Positions 1-6,896 of a DNA stretch of 64,000 bases are shown here, in pieces. The notes below the pieces were generated by a model that was given only the letters and a program-made list of their open reading frames with translations, had not been told where the DNA came from and did not search any database. The translations under genes and the position numbers were made by a program. This DNA is from Micromonospora sp. NBC_00389 (GTDB lineage: Bacteria > Actinomycetota > Actinomycetes > Mycobacteriales > Micromonosporaceae). Position 1 is the first letter of the stretch; the number at the start of each line of letters is the position of its first letter. The stretch covers positions 558,001-622,000 of the forward strand of contig NZ_CP107947.1 of assembly GCF_036059255.1 (NCBI RefSeq). The letters are read 5' to 3'.

Positions 1-454
1 GGGCGCGGGCGGCGGCGACCGCCGGCGCGGACACCTCGGGTCCGACGATCCGCTGGCCAGCGCCGTCGTAGACGGCCCAGTAGAGCTCCTTGCGGCGAGC
101 GTCGCTGGCGGCCAGCACCGGCTCGCCGGCCGCCGCCGGGTAGCCGATCCCATCCAGGGAGCAGACGCCGTACGTGGGGATGCCGAGCACCTGGCCCATG
201 GTGGCGGCGGTGACCAGGCCGACCCGCAGCCCGGTGAACGGCCCCGGGCCGAGCCCGGTGACAATCGCACCCAGGTCGCGCGGGCGCGCGTCAACATCGG
301 CGAGGACCGCGTCAACCTGAGGCGCGAGCAGTTCGCCGTGGGCGCGGGCGTCGACCGTGCACCGGTGCGCTCGGGACGCCACACCGTCCGCCGAGACCTC
401 CACCAGCGCCGCGGTCACCGCGGGGGTCGAGCTGTCCACCACGAGTACGAGCAC
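1..454 (-). CDS. tsaB: TsaB, tRNA threonylcarbamoyladenosine biosynthesis subunit (3' end outside window)
   Basis: About 151 N-terminal codons are present and the gene runs off the left edge. The start is a GTG at 454-452, giving the N-terminus MLVLVVDSSTPAVTAALVE. The ASKHA-type nucleotide-binding pattern follows: an early VVDSSTP strand, then TGLGPGPFTGLRVG near residues 65-78, the TsaB signature. In the family, TsaB pairs with TsaD and TsaE to make the t6A modification at position 37 of ANN-decoding tRNAs. In related actinomycetes tsaE, tsaB, rimI and tsaD are adjacent. Here tsaE lies about 4.7 kb away on the same strand, with accessory genes in between. The N-terminal assignment is secure; the C-terminus cannot be judged. 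Confidence 0.9.
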   Translation of the reverse strand, partial: MLVLVVDSSTPAVTAALVEVSADGVASRAHRCTVDARAHGELLAPQVDAVLADVDARPRDLGAIVTGLGPGPFTGLRVGLVTAATMGQVLGIPTYGVCSLDGIGYPAAAGEPVLAASDARRKELYWAVYDGAGQRIVGPEVSAPAVAAARA

Positions 455-685
455 GGTATGCCAGCCTAGCCGCCCCGCCCGCCGCCCCGGTCACGCCCCG
501 CCCCGCACACAGCACCGCCCCGGCCCGACCACCGCCCCGACTACCGACGCGGCCGGGCGCGGTTCAGCGTGGGCCGGCGACGGCGTACCCGGCCGGCAGC
601 ACATCCGCCGATGAGCGTGATACCTGTGAGTCATATTTATGGGTCTTGTGTCGTGTTAGTGGGTGGTGGTGGGGGCTGGTGACGG

Positions 686-758
686 CGCATGCCGTTGTTC
701 CGTTGGAGTTTTCGACCTGCGAAAGTGCGAAAACTTGGTGACGGAGCAACGGCATGCG
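686..758 (+). promoter_or_regulatory. Hairpin masking the transposase ribosome-binding site and start codon
   Basis: The arm at 686-703 pairs with 741-758 over 18 bp with one mismatch. An inner stem GTTTTCG/CGAAAAC (708-714 with 728-734) is nested inside. The right arm contains both the GGAG ribosome-binding site and the ATG at 754. Impinging transcripts would fold this region and hide the start, a recognised way for insertion sequences to limit transposase synthesis from outside promoters. The structure is seen in the sequence; the regulatory role is inferred. Confidence 0.6.
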
Positions 759-2016
759 TTCTGCCAGGGTATGGGCTGTGCTGTTCGGGGTCGAGCAGGC
801 GGTTGTTGAGGGTGTCGAGTTCGATCAGGCTGAGTCGTTGTTGGTGGCTCGGGTGCGGGTGTGTCGGGGTGCGCGGCGGCGGTGTCCGCATTGCGGGCGG
901 CGGTGTGTCGGCTATGACGCTGGTGCCCGGCGGCGGTGGCGGGCGTTGGATCTGGGTGCGGTGCGGGCGGTGGTTGAGGCCGACGCGCCGCGGGTGTCGT
1001 GTCCGGATCATGGTGTGGTGGTCGCGGCGGTGCCGTGGGCTCGTCATGGGGCGGGGCATACGCGGGCGTTCGACGCGACGGTGGCGTGGTTGGCGGTGCA
1101 TACGGCGAAGTCCGCGGTGTCGCGGCTGATGCGGATCGGGTGGCGCACGGTCGGGGCGATCGTGGCCCGGGTATGGGCCGACACCGGTGCCGTGACGGAT
1201 CGCTATGACGGGTTACGCCGGATCGGTATTGATGAGGTCAGTTACAAGAAGGGCCACCGGTATCTGACGGTGGTCGTCGATCATGACAGCGGTCGGCTGG
1301 TCTGGGCCGCGCCCGGCAAGAGCGCGGCCACGTTGCACGCGTTCTTCGACCTGCTCGGTCCCGGCCGCGCCGCCGCGATCACTCATGTGTCCGCTGACGG
1401 CGCCGATTGGATCACCACGGTGGTCCGGCGCCGGTGCCCCCGAGCAGTCCGATGCGCTGACCCGTTCCACGTGGTCGCCTGGGCCAGCGACGCCGTGGAC
1501 CGGGTCCGCCGTCAGGTCTGGAACGAAGCCGCAGGTCGAGGGGCCGGTCGTCGCGGCGTCGCCGTTGGTGAGGCCCGGATGTTGAAGAACACCCGTTGGG
1601 CGTTGTGGAAAAACCCGCAGAACCTCACCGACGCCCAGCAGGCCAAACTCGCCTGGATCGCCAAGACCCACCCCCGCCTGCACCGAGCATGGGCGTTGAA
1701 GGAAGGCCTACGACTGGTGTTCACCCTGGCCAAGACCAGCCCGACCGCCGCGGTCGAAGCCCTCGACCGGTGGATCGGATGGGCCCGCCGCAGCCGCATC
1801 GACATCTTCATCGACCTGCAACGACGCATCACACGACACCGCGACGCCATCATCGCGTCCATCGAACACGGCCTGTCCAACGGCCGCATCGAATCCGTCA
1901 ACGCCAAGATCCGCCTGATCACCCGGATGGCCTTCGGATTCCACTCACCCGACGCCCTCATCGCCCTGGCCATGCTCAGCCTCGGCGGCCACCGACCCGA
2001 ACTACCCCGAAGATGA
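754..2016 (+). CDS. ISL3-family DDE transposase
   Basis: The protein has 420 residues, a full length for the family. An N-terminal zinc-ribbon-like motif has Cys44, Cys47 and Cys51 (CPHCGRRC), with a second pair around CPDH at 83-86. A helix-turn-helix region follows, then the catalytic domain: first Asp at 160 in GIDE, second Asp at 215 in SADGADW, and Glu380 in NGRIESVNAK, which is the usual ISL3 DDE layout. The C-terminal block FGFHSPDALIALAMLSLGG is also typical. No frameshift or stop is seen, so the enzyme is probably functional. It cuts and pastes the surrounding 1407-bp element. Translation is likely damped by the hairpin at its start. Confidence 0.93.
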   Translation: MRSARVWAVLFGVEQAVVEGVEFDQAESLLVARVRVCRGARRRCPHCGRRCVGYDAGARRRWRALDLGAVRAVVEADAPRVSCPDHGVVVAAVPWARHGAGHTRAFDATVAWLAVHTAKSAVSRLMRIGWRTVGAIVARVWADTGAVTDRYDGLRRIGIDEVSYKKGHRYLTVVVDHDSGRLVWAAPGKSAATLHAFFDLLGPGRAAAITHVSADGADWITTVVRRRCPRAVRCADPFHVVAWASDAVDRVRRQVWNEAAGRGAGRRGVAVGEARMLKNTRWALWKNPQNLTDAQQAKLAWIAKTHPRLHRAWALKEGLRLVFTLAKTSPTAAVEALDRWIGWARRSRIDIFIDLQRRITRHRDAIIASIEHGLSNGRIESVNAKIRLITRMAFGFHSPDALIALAMLSLGGHRPELPRR

Positions 2017-2202
2017 CCACCCCACCCACACACCCGACACAAGACCCATATTTATGCCTCACAGGTATCACGGTCATCAGGGCGAGGCCCGCCGTCCGGA
2101 GCCGGGTCATCGCCGAGGCGATCCCCCAGGCAGGAATGTCGGCGAGTCATCAATCTTGCTCAGCGGTATCGCCGTCAGTTCGGCCTGGTCCACCATGCCG
2201 GG

Positions 2203-2907
2203 ATGTCATCCACTCGCCTCGTCACCCTCCTCGGTGCCACCGTGCGACGACAACGACACCTGCGCGAGCTGAGCCAGCGCGAGCTTGCCGAACTGGCCGG
2301 TGTCAGCCAGGCCGCGGTGGCCCGGATCGAAAGCGGCGATCGGGCGCCCAGCATCCTGGTGTTGGAGCGGTTGCTCGCCGCCATGGATGTCCAGTTGGCC
2401 GTCGGGGTCGAGCCGCTCGACGCCCACCTCGACGCCCGGATCGCCGAACTGGCCGCCCGACCGCTTGCCGAGCGCATCGACGAGCTTGGCCTGGATCGGG
2501 CGCTGGACCGGCTCGCCGACTTCCCGCAGGTGATCACCGGAGGCACGGCGGCGCTGTTGCAGGGCGCGCCGGTGCCCGTCGACGCACTGGAGATCGCCGT
2601 GCGTTGGCACGACTCGGAACGGCTCACCCGCTGGCTGGAGGCGGCCTACGGCCAGCGGTGGAACGCCCGTTGGGGTGAGTTCGGCGGGGTGCGGTTGGAG
2701 CCCGAGGAGCAGGGCGAACACCTCTGGTCGACCCGCTACGGCGAGATCAGGGCGACGATGTGCGACGAGCTGCCCGAGACGATCGAGGTGCGCCACGCTG
2801 GACGGGGTTACCGGGTGGTGCCGCTGGCCCAACTGGAGCTGACCGACCCGCGAGCCGGCGACCTGCTGCGCCGCTACCGGGCCCGGCAGCTAGCCAGCGG
2901 CCGCTGA
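2203..2907 (+). CDS. XRE-family HTH protein with nucleotidyltransferase-like C-terminal domain
   Basis: The protein has 234 residues. Residues about 8-65 form a clear XRE helix-turn-helix (LRELSQRELAELAGVSQAAV, then ARIESGDRAPS). After a helical linker, residues about 105-180 read FPQVITGGTAALLQGAPVPVDALEIAV, which resembles the Gly-rich entry of AbiEii/MNT-type nucleotidyltransferase folds with the catalytic motif degraded. Such proteins are often regulators or antitoxin-like, but no toxin partner is adjacent. The gene lies between the IS and ung and overlaps the 3' end of ung convergently by 18 nt. Function is unknown beyond DNA binding. Confidence 0.7.
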   Translation: MSSTRLVTLLGATVRRQRHLRELSQRELAELAGVSQAAVARIESGDRAPSILVLERLLAAMDVQLAVGVEPLDAHLDARIAELAARPLAERIDELGLDRALDRLADFPQVITGGTAALLQGAPVPVDALEIAVRWHDSERLTRWLEAAYGQRWNARWGEFGGVRLEPEEQGEHLWSTRYGEIRATMCDELPETIEVRHAGRGYRVVPLAQLELTDPRAGDLLRRYRARQLASGR

Positions 2908-3606
2908 ACCGGTGGTGCGCTCCCAGTCGATGGTGGGCAGGCCGGCGTCGGCGAGCGCCTTGTTGGCCGCACTGAACGGGCGGCTGCCCAGGAAACCGCG
3001 CGGATTCATCGGGCTGGGGTGCCCGGCCTCCAGCACCACGTGCTGCGGGTTGGTGACCAGGGCGGCCTTCTTGCGCGCGTAGCCGCCCCAGAGCAGGAAG
3101 ACCACCCGGGAATCCAGCGCGTCGAGCGCCCGGATGGTGGCGTCGGTGAACTCCTCCCAGCCGCGGTTGGCGTGCGAGCCGGGCGTGGCCTCACGGACGG
3201 TGAGGACGGAGTTGAGCAACAGCACGCCCTGCGCCGCCCAGCCACTGAGGTTGCCGCCGCGCGGCTTCGGCACGCCGAGATCCTCGCCCAACTCCTTGAA
3301 GACGTTGCGCAGCGACGGCGGCACGGTCACGCCCTCCCGCACGCTGAAGCTGAGCCCGTGCGCCTGCCCCGCCTTGTGGTAGGGGTCCTGCCCGAGGATC
3401 AGAACCCGGCAGTCGGCCGGCGCGCAGAGCCGGTAGGCCGAGAAGAGGTCCTCGACCGGCGGGAAGACGGCGCGGGCGGCGTATTCCCCCGCGACGAACG
3501 CGGCCAGCTCCGCGGTGCGGGACGGGTCGAGGTGCGGGGTGAGCGCGGTACGCCAGCCCTGCGGCAGCAGCGCCGGCAGGTCCAGGGTGGGGCCGTCGTC
3601 GGACAT
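2890..3606 (-). CDS. ung: Uracil-DNA glycosylase, family 1
   Basis: From the chosen ATG the protein has 238 residues. It removes uracil arising from cytosine deamination, the first step of base-excision repair. Motif A GQDPYH is present with the catalytic Asp at residue 74, and the leucine-loop motif HPSPMN with His196. The internal motifs GVLLLN and WGGYA also match family 1. The start at 3606 was chosen because AAAGG sits about 7 nt upstream; longer in-frame starts at 3633 and 3657 lack good spacing. The 3' end overlaps the convergent HTH gene by 18 nt. The gene appears to be single and unlinked to other repair genes here. Confidence 0.95.
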   Translation of the reverse strand: MSDDGPTLDLPALLPQGWRTALTPHLDPSRTAELAAFVAGEYAARAVFPPVEDLFSAYRLCAPADCRVLILGQDPYHKAGQAHGLSFSVREGVTVPPSLRNVFKELGEDLGVPKPRGGNLSGWAAQGVLLLNSVLTVREATPGSHANRGWEEFTDATIRALDALDSRVVFLLWGGYARKKAALVTNPQHVVLEAGHPSPMNPRGFLGSRPFSAANKALADAGLPTIDWERTTGSAAAG

Positions 3607-3703
3607 CGGCAACCTTTCGTAGTCGATCGCCATCTTCCTACCAGTCGCCACCGACACCGCACGGCCCCGGTCACCGAGCGACGACGCGGGGTCGACCCAC
3701 GAA

Positions 3704-3743
3704 AGTTACCGTAGCGTAACTTACTGGTGGGTCACTTACGGTA
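3704..3743 (+). promoter_or_regulatory. Inverted-repeat operator candidate upstream of the lipase
   Basis: AGTTAC at 3704-3709 and GTAACT at 3716-3721 form a perfect inverted repeat around a 6-nt spacer. A related CTTACGGTA follows at 3735-3743, sharing TACGGTA with the first element in opposite orientation. The cluster is unusually A/T-rich for this genome and lies 54-93 bp before the lipase GTG. The dyad spacing suits a TetR-like dimer. No cognate regulator is adjacent, so binding is only inferred. Confidence 0.4.
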
Positions 3744-3796
3744 TGGGCCGCTGTTAGCTTGCATTCACCTCCATCAATGCTCGTGAGGAGTGAACT

Positions 3797-5146
3797 GTGA
3801 GCCACAGGAACCCCCGTCCCCGTTCCTCTCGTGTGCTGGCCGTCGCAGCGGCAGCGGCAGTCTGCCTGGGCGTGTCCGGTGCACCGGCCGCCGCCTCCGA
3901 CCTGTCGACGCCCGTCGTCTCCCGCGGTGTCACCATCCCCGCCTTCTACAACCCACCGGCCCAACTGCCCGCCGCCAACGGCACGCTGATCCGCAGCGAG
4001 CCCCTGCCGCTCGGCCTGAGCATTCCCGGGCTCGACGGTCGCCCGATGCCGGGCACGGCGACCCGGCTGATGTACCGGTCCACCGACTCCAACGGCCAGG
4101 CCGTCGGGGTGACCGGCGCCTACATCGAACCGTCGGCGGCGTGGCGGGGCACCGGCCCGCGCCCACTGGTGGCCGTCGCCTCCGGCACCATGGGCCAGGG
4201 CGACCAGTGCGCGCCCTCGCTGGCGTTGCAGTACCCGTTGACCCTGCGCGGCGACACCGTGTCGGTCGGCTACGAGTCCCTGGCCATCTACCGCCTCCTC
4301 TCCACCGGCGCGGCGGTCGTCGTCACCGACTACGTCGGTCTGGGCGCCACCGACCGGGTGCACACCTACGTCAACCGCCTCGACCAGGGGCACGCCCTGC
4401 TGGACGCGGCCCGCGCAGCGCGCGCCGTGCCGGGCGCGTCGGTCACCCGGGACTCACGCGTCGGCCTGTACGGCTACAGCCAGGGCGGCGGCGCCAGCGC
4501 CGCGGCCGCGGAACTTCAGCCCACCTACGCACCCGAGTTGCCACTGGCCGGCAGCTACGTTGGCGCGCCGCCCGCCGACCTGACCACGGTCCTCAAGGGC
4601 ATCGACGGCAGCGCCCTGACGGGTGCGCTCGGCTGGTCGATGAACGGCTTCGCCCAGTCCGACCCGGCCCTGCGGGACGTCATCGAGGCGAACATCAACA
4701 GCACCGGCAGGGCGGCGCTGACGGACGTGTCGACCATGTGCGTCGGCGACGTGCTCTTCGGTTACGGCTTCGTGAAGAGCACCAGCTGGACCGTCAGCGG
4801 CAAATCCGTCGGTGACGTCATCGCGGGCTCGCCCCCGGCGCAAGCGGCGCTCGACCGCCAGCGCATCGGCACGCTCAAGCCCGCCGGCCCGGTACGCCTG
4901 GTGACCGGCATCCAGGACGACATCGTTCCCCACCAGCAGGCCCGCCAGCTGGCCGTGGACTGGTGCCGCAAGGGTGCCAACATCACGTACGAGGCCATCA
5001 GCCTGCCGAACCTCGGAGACAAGATCCTCACCAACCACCTGGTTCCGCTCATCACCGACCAGGGCGACGCGGTGTCCTGGATGGCCGACCGGCTCGCGGG
5101 CCGGACCGCCTACTCCAACTGCTGGACGATGCCCCTTCAGCCCTAG
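3797..5146 (+). CDS. Secreted lipase of the secretory (LIP) alpha/beta-hydrolase family
   Basis: The protein has 449 residues. The GTG start is set by GAGGAG six bases upstream. The N-terminal 35 residues form a signal peptide: basic MSHRNPRPRSSR, a hydrophobic core, then APAAA. The nucleophile elbow is GYSQGG with Ser228, the arrangement of fungal-type secretory lipases common in actinomycetes. Late in the chain, VTGIQDDIVPHQQ supplies the likely acid, and a His in the LTNHLVP segment probably completes the triad. Cysteines near residues 137, 315, 394 and 443 may form disulfides. It probably cleaves extracellular triacylglycerols or other esters. Its stop overlaps that of tsaE convergently. 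Confidence 0.85.
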   Translation: MSHRNPRPRSSRVLAVAAAAAVCLGVSGAPAAASDLSTPVVSRGVTIPAFYNPPAQLPAANGTLIRSEPLPLGLSIPGLDGRPMPGTATRLMYRSTDSNGQAVGVTGAYIEPSAAWRGTGPRPLVAVASGTMGQGDQCAPSLALQYPLTLRGDTVSVGYESLAIYRLLSTGAAVVVTDYVGLGATDRVHTYVNRLDQGHALLDAARAARAVPGASVTRDSRVGLYGYSQGGGASAAAAELQPTYAPELPLAGSYVGAPPADLTTVLKGIDGSALTGALGWSMNGFAQSDPALRDVIEANINSTGRAALTDVSTMCVGDVLFGYGFVKSTSWTVSGKSVGDVIAGSPPAQAALDRQRIGTLKPAGPVRLVTGIQDDIVPHQQARQLAVDWCRKGANITYEAISLPNLGDKILTNHLVPLITDQGDAVSWMADRLAGRTAYSNCWTMPLQP

Positions 5147-5673
5147 CGCTCCAGATCGGCCGGGCCGGCGCCCCTCGTCGATATCGGTGAGGGGTGCAGG
5201 GCCGCCAGTCGCCGCGCCCAGTCGCCGCCGACCGGGTCCAGCTCGACCACCCGCGTGTCGTCGTCGCGGCGGTCGATGCGCACCCGCAGGTGGGCGTCGA
5301 CCAACTGCTCGACCAGGCCCTCGCCCCACTCGACCACGGTCACCGACTCGTCGATCGAGGCGTCCAGGTCCAGATCGTCGATCTCGGCGCGCGGGTCGGT
5401 GGCGTCGCCCAGCCGGTACGCGTCGGCGTGCACCAGGGCCACCCGACCGCCCCGGGCCGGGTCGGGTCGGTGCACCCGGGCGATCACGAACGTCGGCGAG
5501 GTGATGTCCCCGAGAACCCCGAGCCCGGCGCCGATGCCCTGGGTGAGCGCGGTCTTGCCGGCGCCCAGCGGGCCGGTCAACAGCACCAGGTCACCGGCGC
5601 GCAGCAGCCCGGCCAGTTGGAGGCCGAACTCCCGAGTGTCTTCGACGGCCGACAGCTTGACGACGTGACTCAC
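5143..5673 (-). CDS. tsaE: TsaE, tRNA t6A biosynthesis ATPase
   Basis: The protein has 176 residues starting at the GTG at 5673, with GGAGG four to five bases upstream and a GTGA overlap with the hydrolase stop. The P-loop is GPLGAGKTALTQG near residues 35-47, followed by the family motif SPTFVIARVH and the HADAYRL segment. TsaE is the small ATPase that resets the TsaB-TsaD complex during threonylcarbamoyl transfer to tRNA. The extended C-terminal acidic/Arg-rich region is longer than in E. coli but usual for actinomycetes. It is translationally coupled to the upstream hydrolase and ends at the boundary of the accessory segment. Confidence 0.95.
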   Translation of the reverse strand: MSHVVKLSAVEDTREFGLQLAGLLRAGDLVLLTGPLGAGKTALTQGIGAGLGVLGDITSPTFVIARVHRPDPARGGRVALVHADAYRLGDATDPRAEIDDLDLDASIDESVTVVEWGEGLVEQLVDAHLRVRIDRRDDDTRVVELDPVGGDWARRLAALHPSPISTRGAGPADLER

Positions 5674-6776
5674 CGTTCCTCCGCGCTCTCCAGTGACTCG
5701 AGGAACCGCGCCAGCGCGGCGTTGACCTCGTCCGCGTGCTCCAGCATCACCACGTGTCCGCTGTCCTGGATCTGCACGAACTCGGCGTGCGGCAGCCGCC
5801 GGACGATCTCCTCGGAGTGGGTCACCGGAGTGATCATGTCCTTGTCGCCGACCACCACGAGCACCGGTGTGTCGGCCAGCGCCGCGAGCGCCGGGAAGCG
5901 CGAGTGGGTGGCCAGGGTCCGCAGATAGCGGGTCACCGTGTCGGCCGACGTCCGGGAGTTCATCATCTCCACGTAGGACACCAGTGCCGGGCTGGGCTTG
6001 CGGGTGCCGAAGCCGTACTTGCGGGTAAGCAGCCAGGCAACGTTCGAGGTCGACTTGCGGGCCTTGTCGATCACCGGCCCGCCGTACCGGGTGGCATTGC
6101 TCACCATGAACAGCACCGGGCCGCCGACCCGCCCGAGCAGCGCCGGCGCGACCAGCTTGGTCTCCGCGATCAGCCCGCCCGAGGTGGCCATCAGCACGGT
6201 GCCCACCACCCGGTCCCCGAACAGCTCCGGGAACAACTCGGCGAACGCCATGATGGTCATGCCGCCCATCGAGTGGCCGACCAGCACCAACGGCCCGTCC
6301 GGGGCGGTCCGGTCGATCACCTGACGCAACGTCCGGCCGAGCACCGCGAGGTCGTACTCGCCGGTCTCCAGCCGGCCGGACCGGCCGTGACCGGGCTGGT
6401 CGTACGCCACGATCCGGTAGTCGCCGCGCTCGGCGAGCATCTGCCGCTGGAAGTGGAACGTGCCCATGTCCAGGCAGAAGCCGTGCACCAGCACCACCGT
6501 CGGATGCCCGGAGACCGGGCGGGTCGGCTCGACCACCTCGACGTGGATGTCGGTGCCGTCCGGCAGCTCCAGCCGGAACGCGTCGTCGTACCACTGCTCG
6601 TCGAACTTCTCGTGCGCGTAGCGGTCGGCCGGGTCGGCCTTGAGCCGGCGGACCAGGGTGCGCTCGGTCGCGACGCCGGCGGCCAGGCCGGCCGCGGCCA
6701 CCCCGACCGCGGCGCCGACGATTCCGGCGACCCGGCCAGCCGCGGTCCGCGGACGCGGGATGCGCCTCGCGCTCAC
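5670..6776 (-). CDS. Membrane-anchored alpha/beta hydrolase
   Basis: The protein has 368 residues. An N-terminal hydrophobic stretch (AGIVGAAVGVAAAGLAAGVA, about residues 17-36) looks like a membrane anchor or uncleaved signal. The fold motifs are in order: LVHGF oxyanion region, DQPGHGRSG, nucleophile elbow GHSMGG with Ser169, acid strand VVVGDKDMITP, and the catalytic His in SGHVVML. The substrate is unknown. A hydrolase in this position, between alr and tsaE, is usual in actinomycetes. The GTG start lies inside the first copy of the 59-bp repeat and is coupled to a short upstream reading frame. Its stop overlaps the tsaE start. Confidence 0.88.
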   Translation of the reverse strand: MSARRIPRPRTAAGRVAGIVGAAVGVAAAGLAAGVATERTLVRRLKADPADRYAHEKFDEQWYDDAFRLELPDGTDIHVEVVEPTRPVSGHPTVVLVHGFCLDMGTFHFQRQMLAERGDYRIVAYDQPGHGRSGRLETGEYDLAVLGRTLRQVIDRTAPDGPLVLVGHSMGGMTIMAFAELFPELFGDRVVGTVLMATSGGLIAETKLVAPALLGRVGGPVLFMVSNATRYGGPVIDKARKSTSNVAWLLTRKYGFGTRKPSPALVSYVEMMNSRTSADTVTRYLRTLATHSRFPALAALADTPVLVVVGDKDMITPVTHSEEIVRRLPHAEFVQIQDSGHVVMLEHADEVNAALARFLESLESAEER

Positions 6777-6896
6777 GGTGCCACCTCGGTTCGCGACTGC
6801 GGGGCTCGCAACCCCGGCTCACTCCTCGCGCTCACGGTGCCACCTCGGTTCGCGACTGCGGGGCTCGCAACCCCAGCTCACTCCTCGCGCTCACGG
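6768..6896 (-). repeat. Tandem 59-bp repeat across the alr/hydrolase junction, with two coupled mini-ORFs
   Basis: Units 6768-6826 and 6827-6885 differ at one base, and an 11-nt partial third unit follows (6886-6896). Each unit can fold at GGGGTTGCGAGCCCC. On the minus strand each unit carries GAGG seven bases before a GTG. Reading from these gives two 20-codon frames (6832-6894 and 6773-6835). The alr stop, both mini-ORF stops and the next starts all form GTGA overlaps in series, ending at the hydrolase GTG. The repeat and overlaps are seen directly; translation of the mini-ORFs is unproven. Confidence 0.85.

Larger units (their letters stand above)
641..2047 (+). mobile_element. ISL3-family insertion sequence, 1407 bp, apparently intact
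   Basis: The ends are GGGTCTTGTGTCG and its inverted copy. The terminal inverted repeats match over about 26 bp with three mismatches. The GG(C/G)TCTT-type terminus, the 8-bp target duplication and the single DDE transposase are all characteristic of the ISL3 family. Exact TSDs and an open transposase frame suggest a recent insertion. It lies between tsaB and a HTH gene and breaks no coding sequence. Confidence 0.9.
610..2078. repeat. Long palindrome split by the insertion sequence, with 8-bp target duplication
   Basis: The left arm at 610-630 and the right arm at 2058-2078 are reverse complements over 21 bp with one mismatch (core GTGATACCTGTGAG / CTCACAGGTATCAC). They flank the insertion sequence. 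The 8-bp direct repeat ATATTTAT occurs immediately outside both IS ends (633-640 and 2048-2055). Removing the IS and one copy restores a single hairpin with a 12-nt A/T-rich loop. The element therefore entered the exact loop of a pre-existing palindrome, which could have been a terminator, operator or dispersed repeat. Confidence 0.85.
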
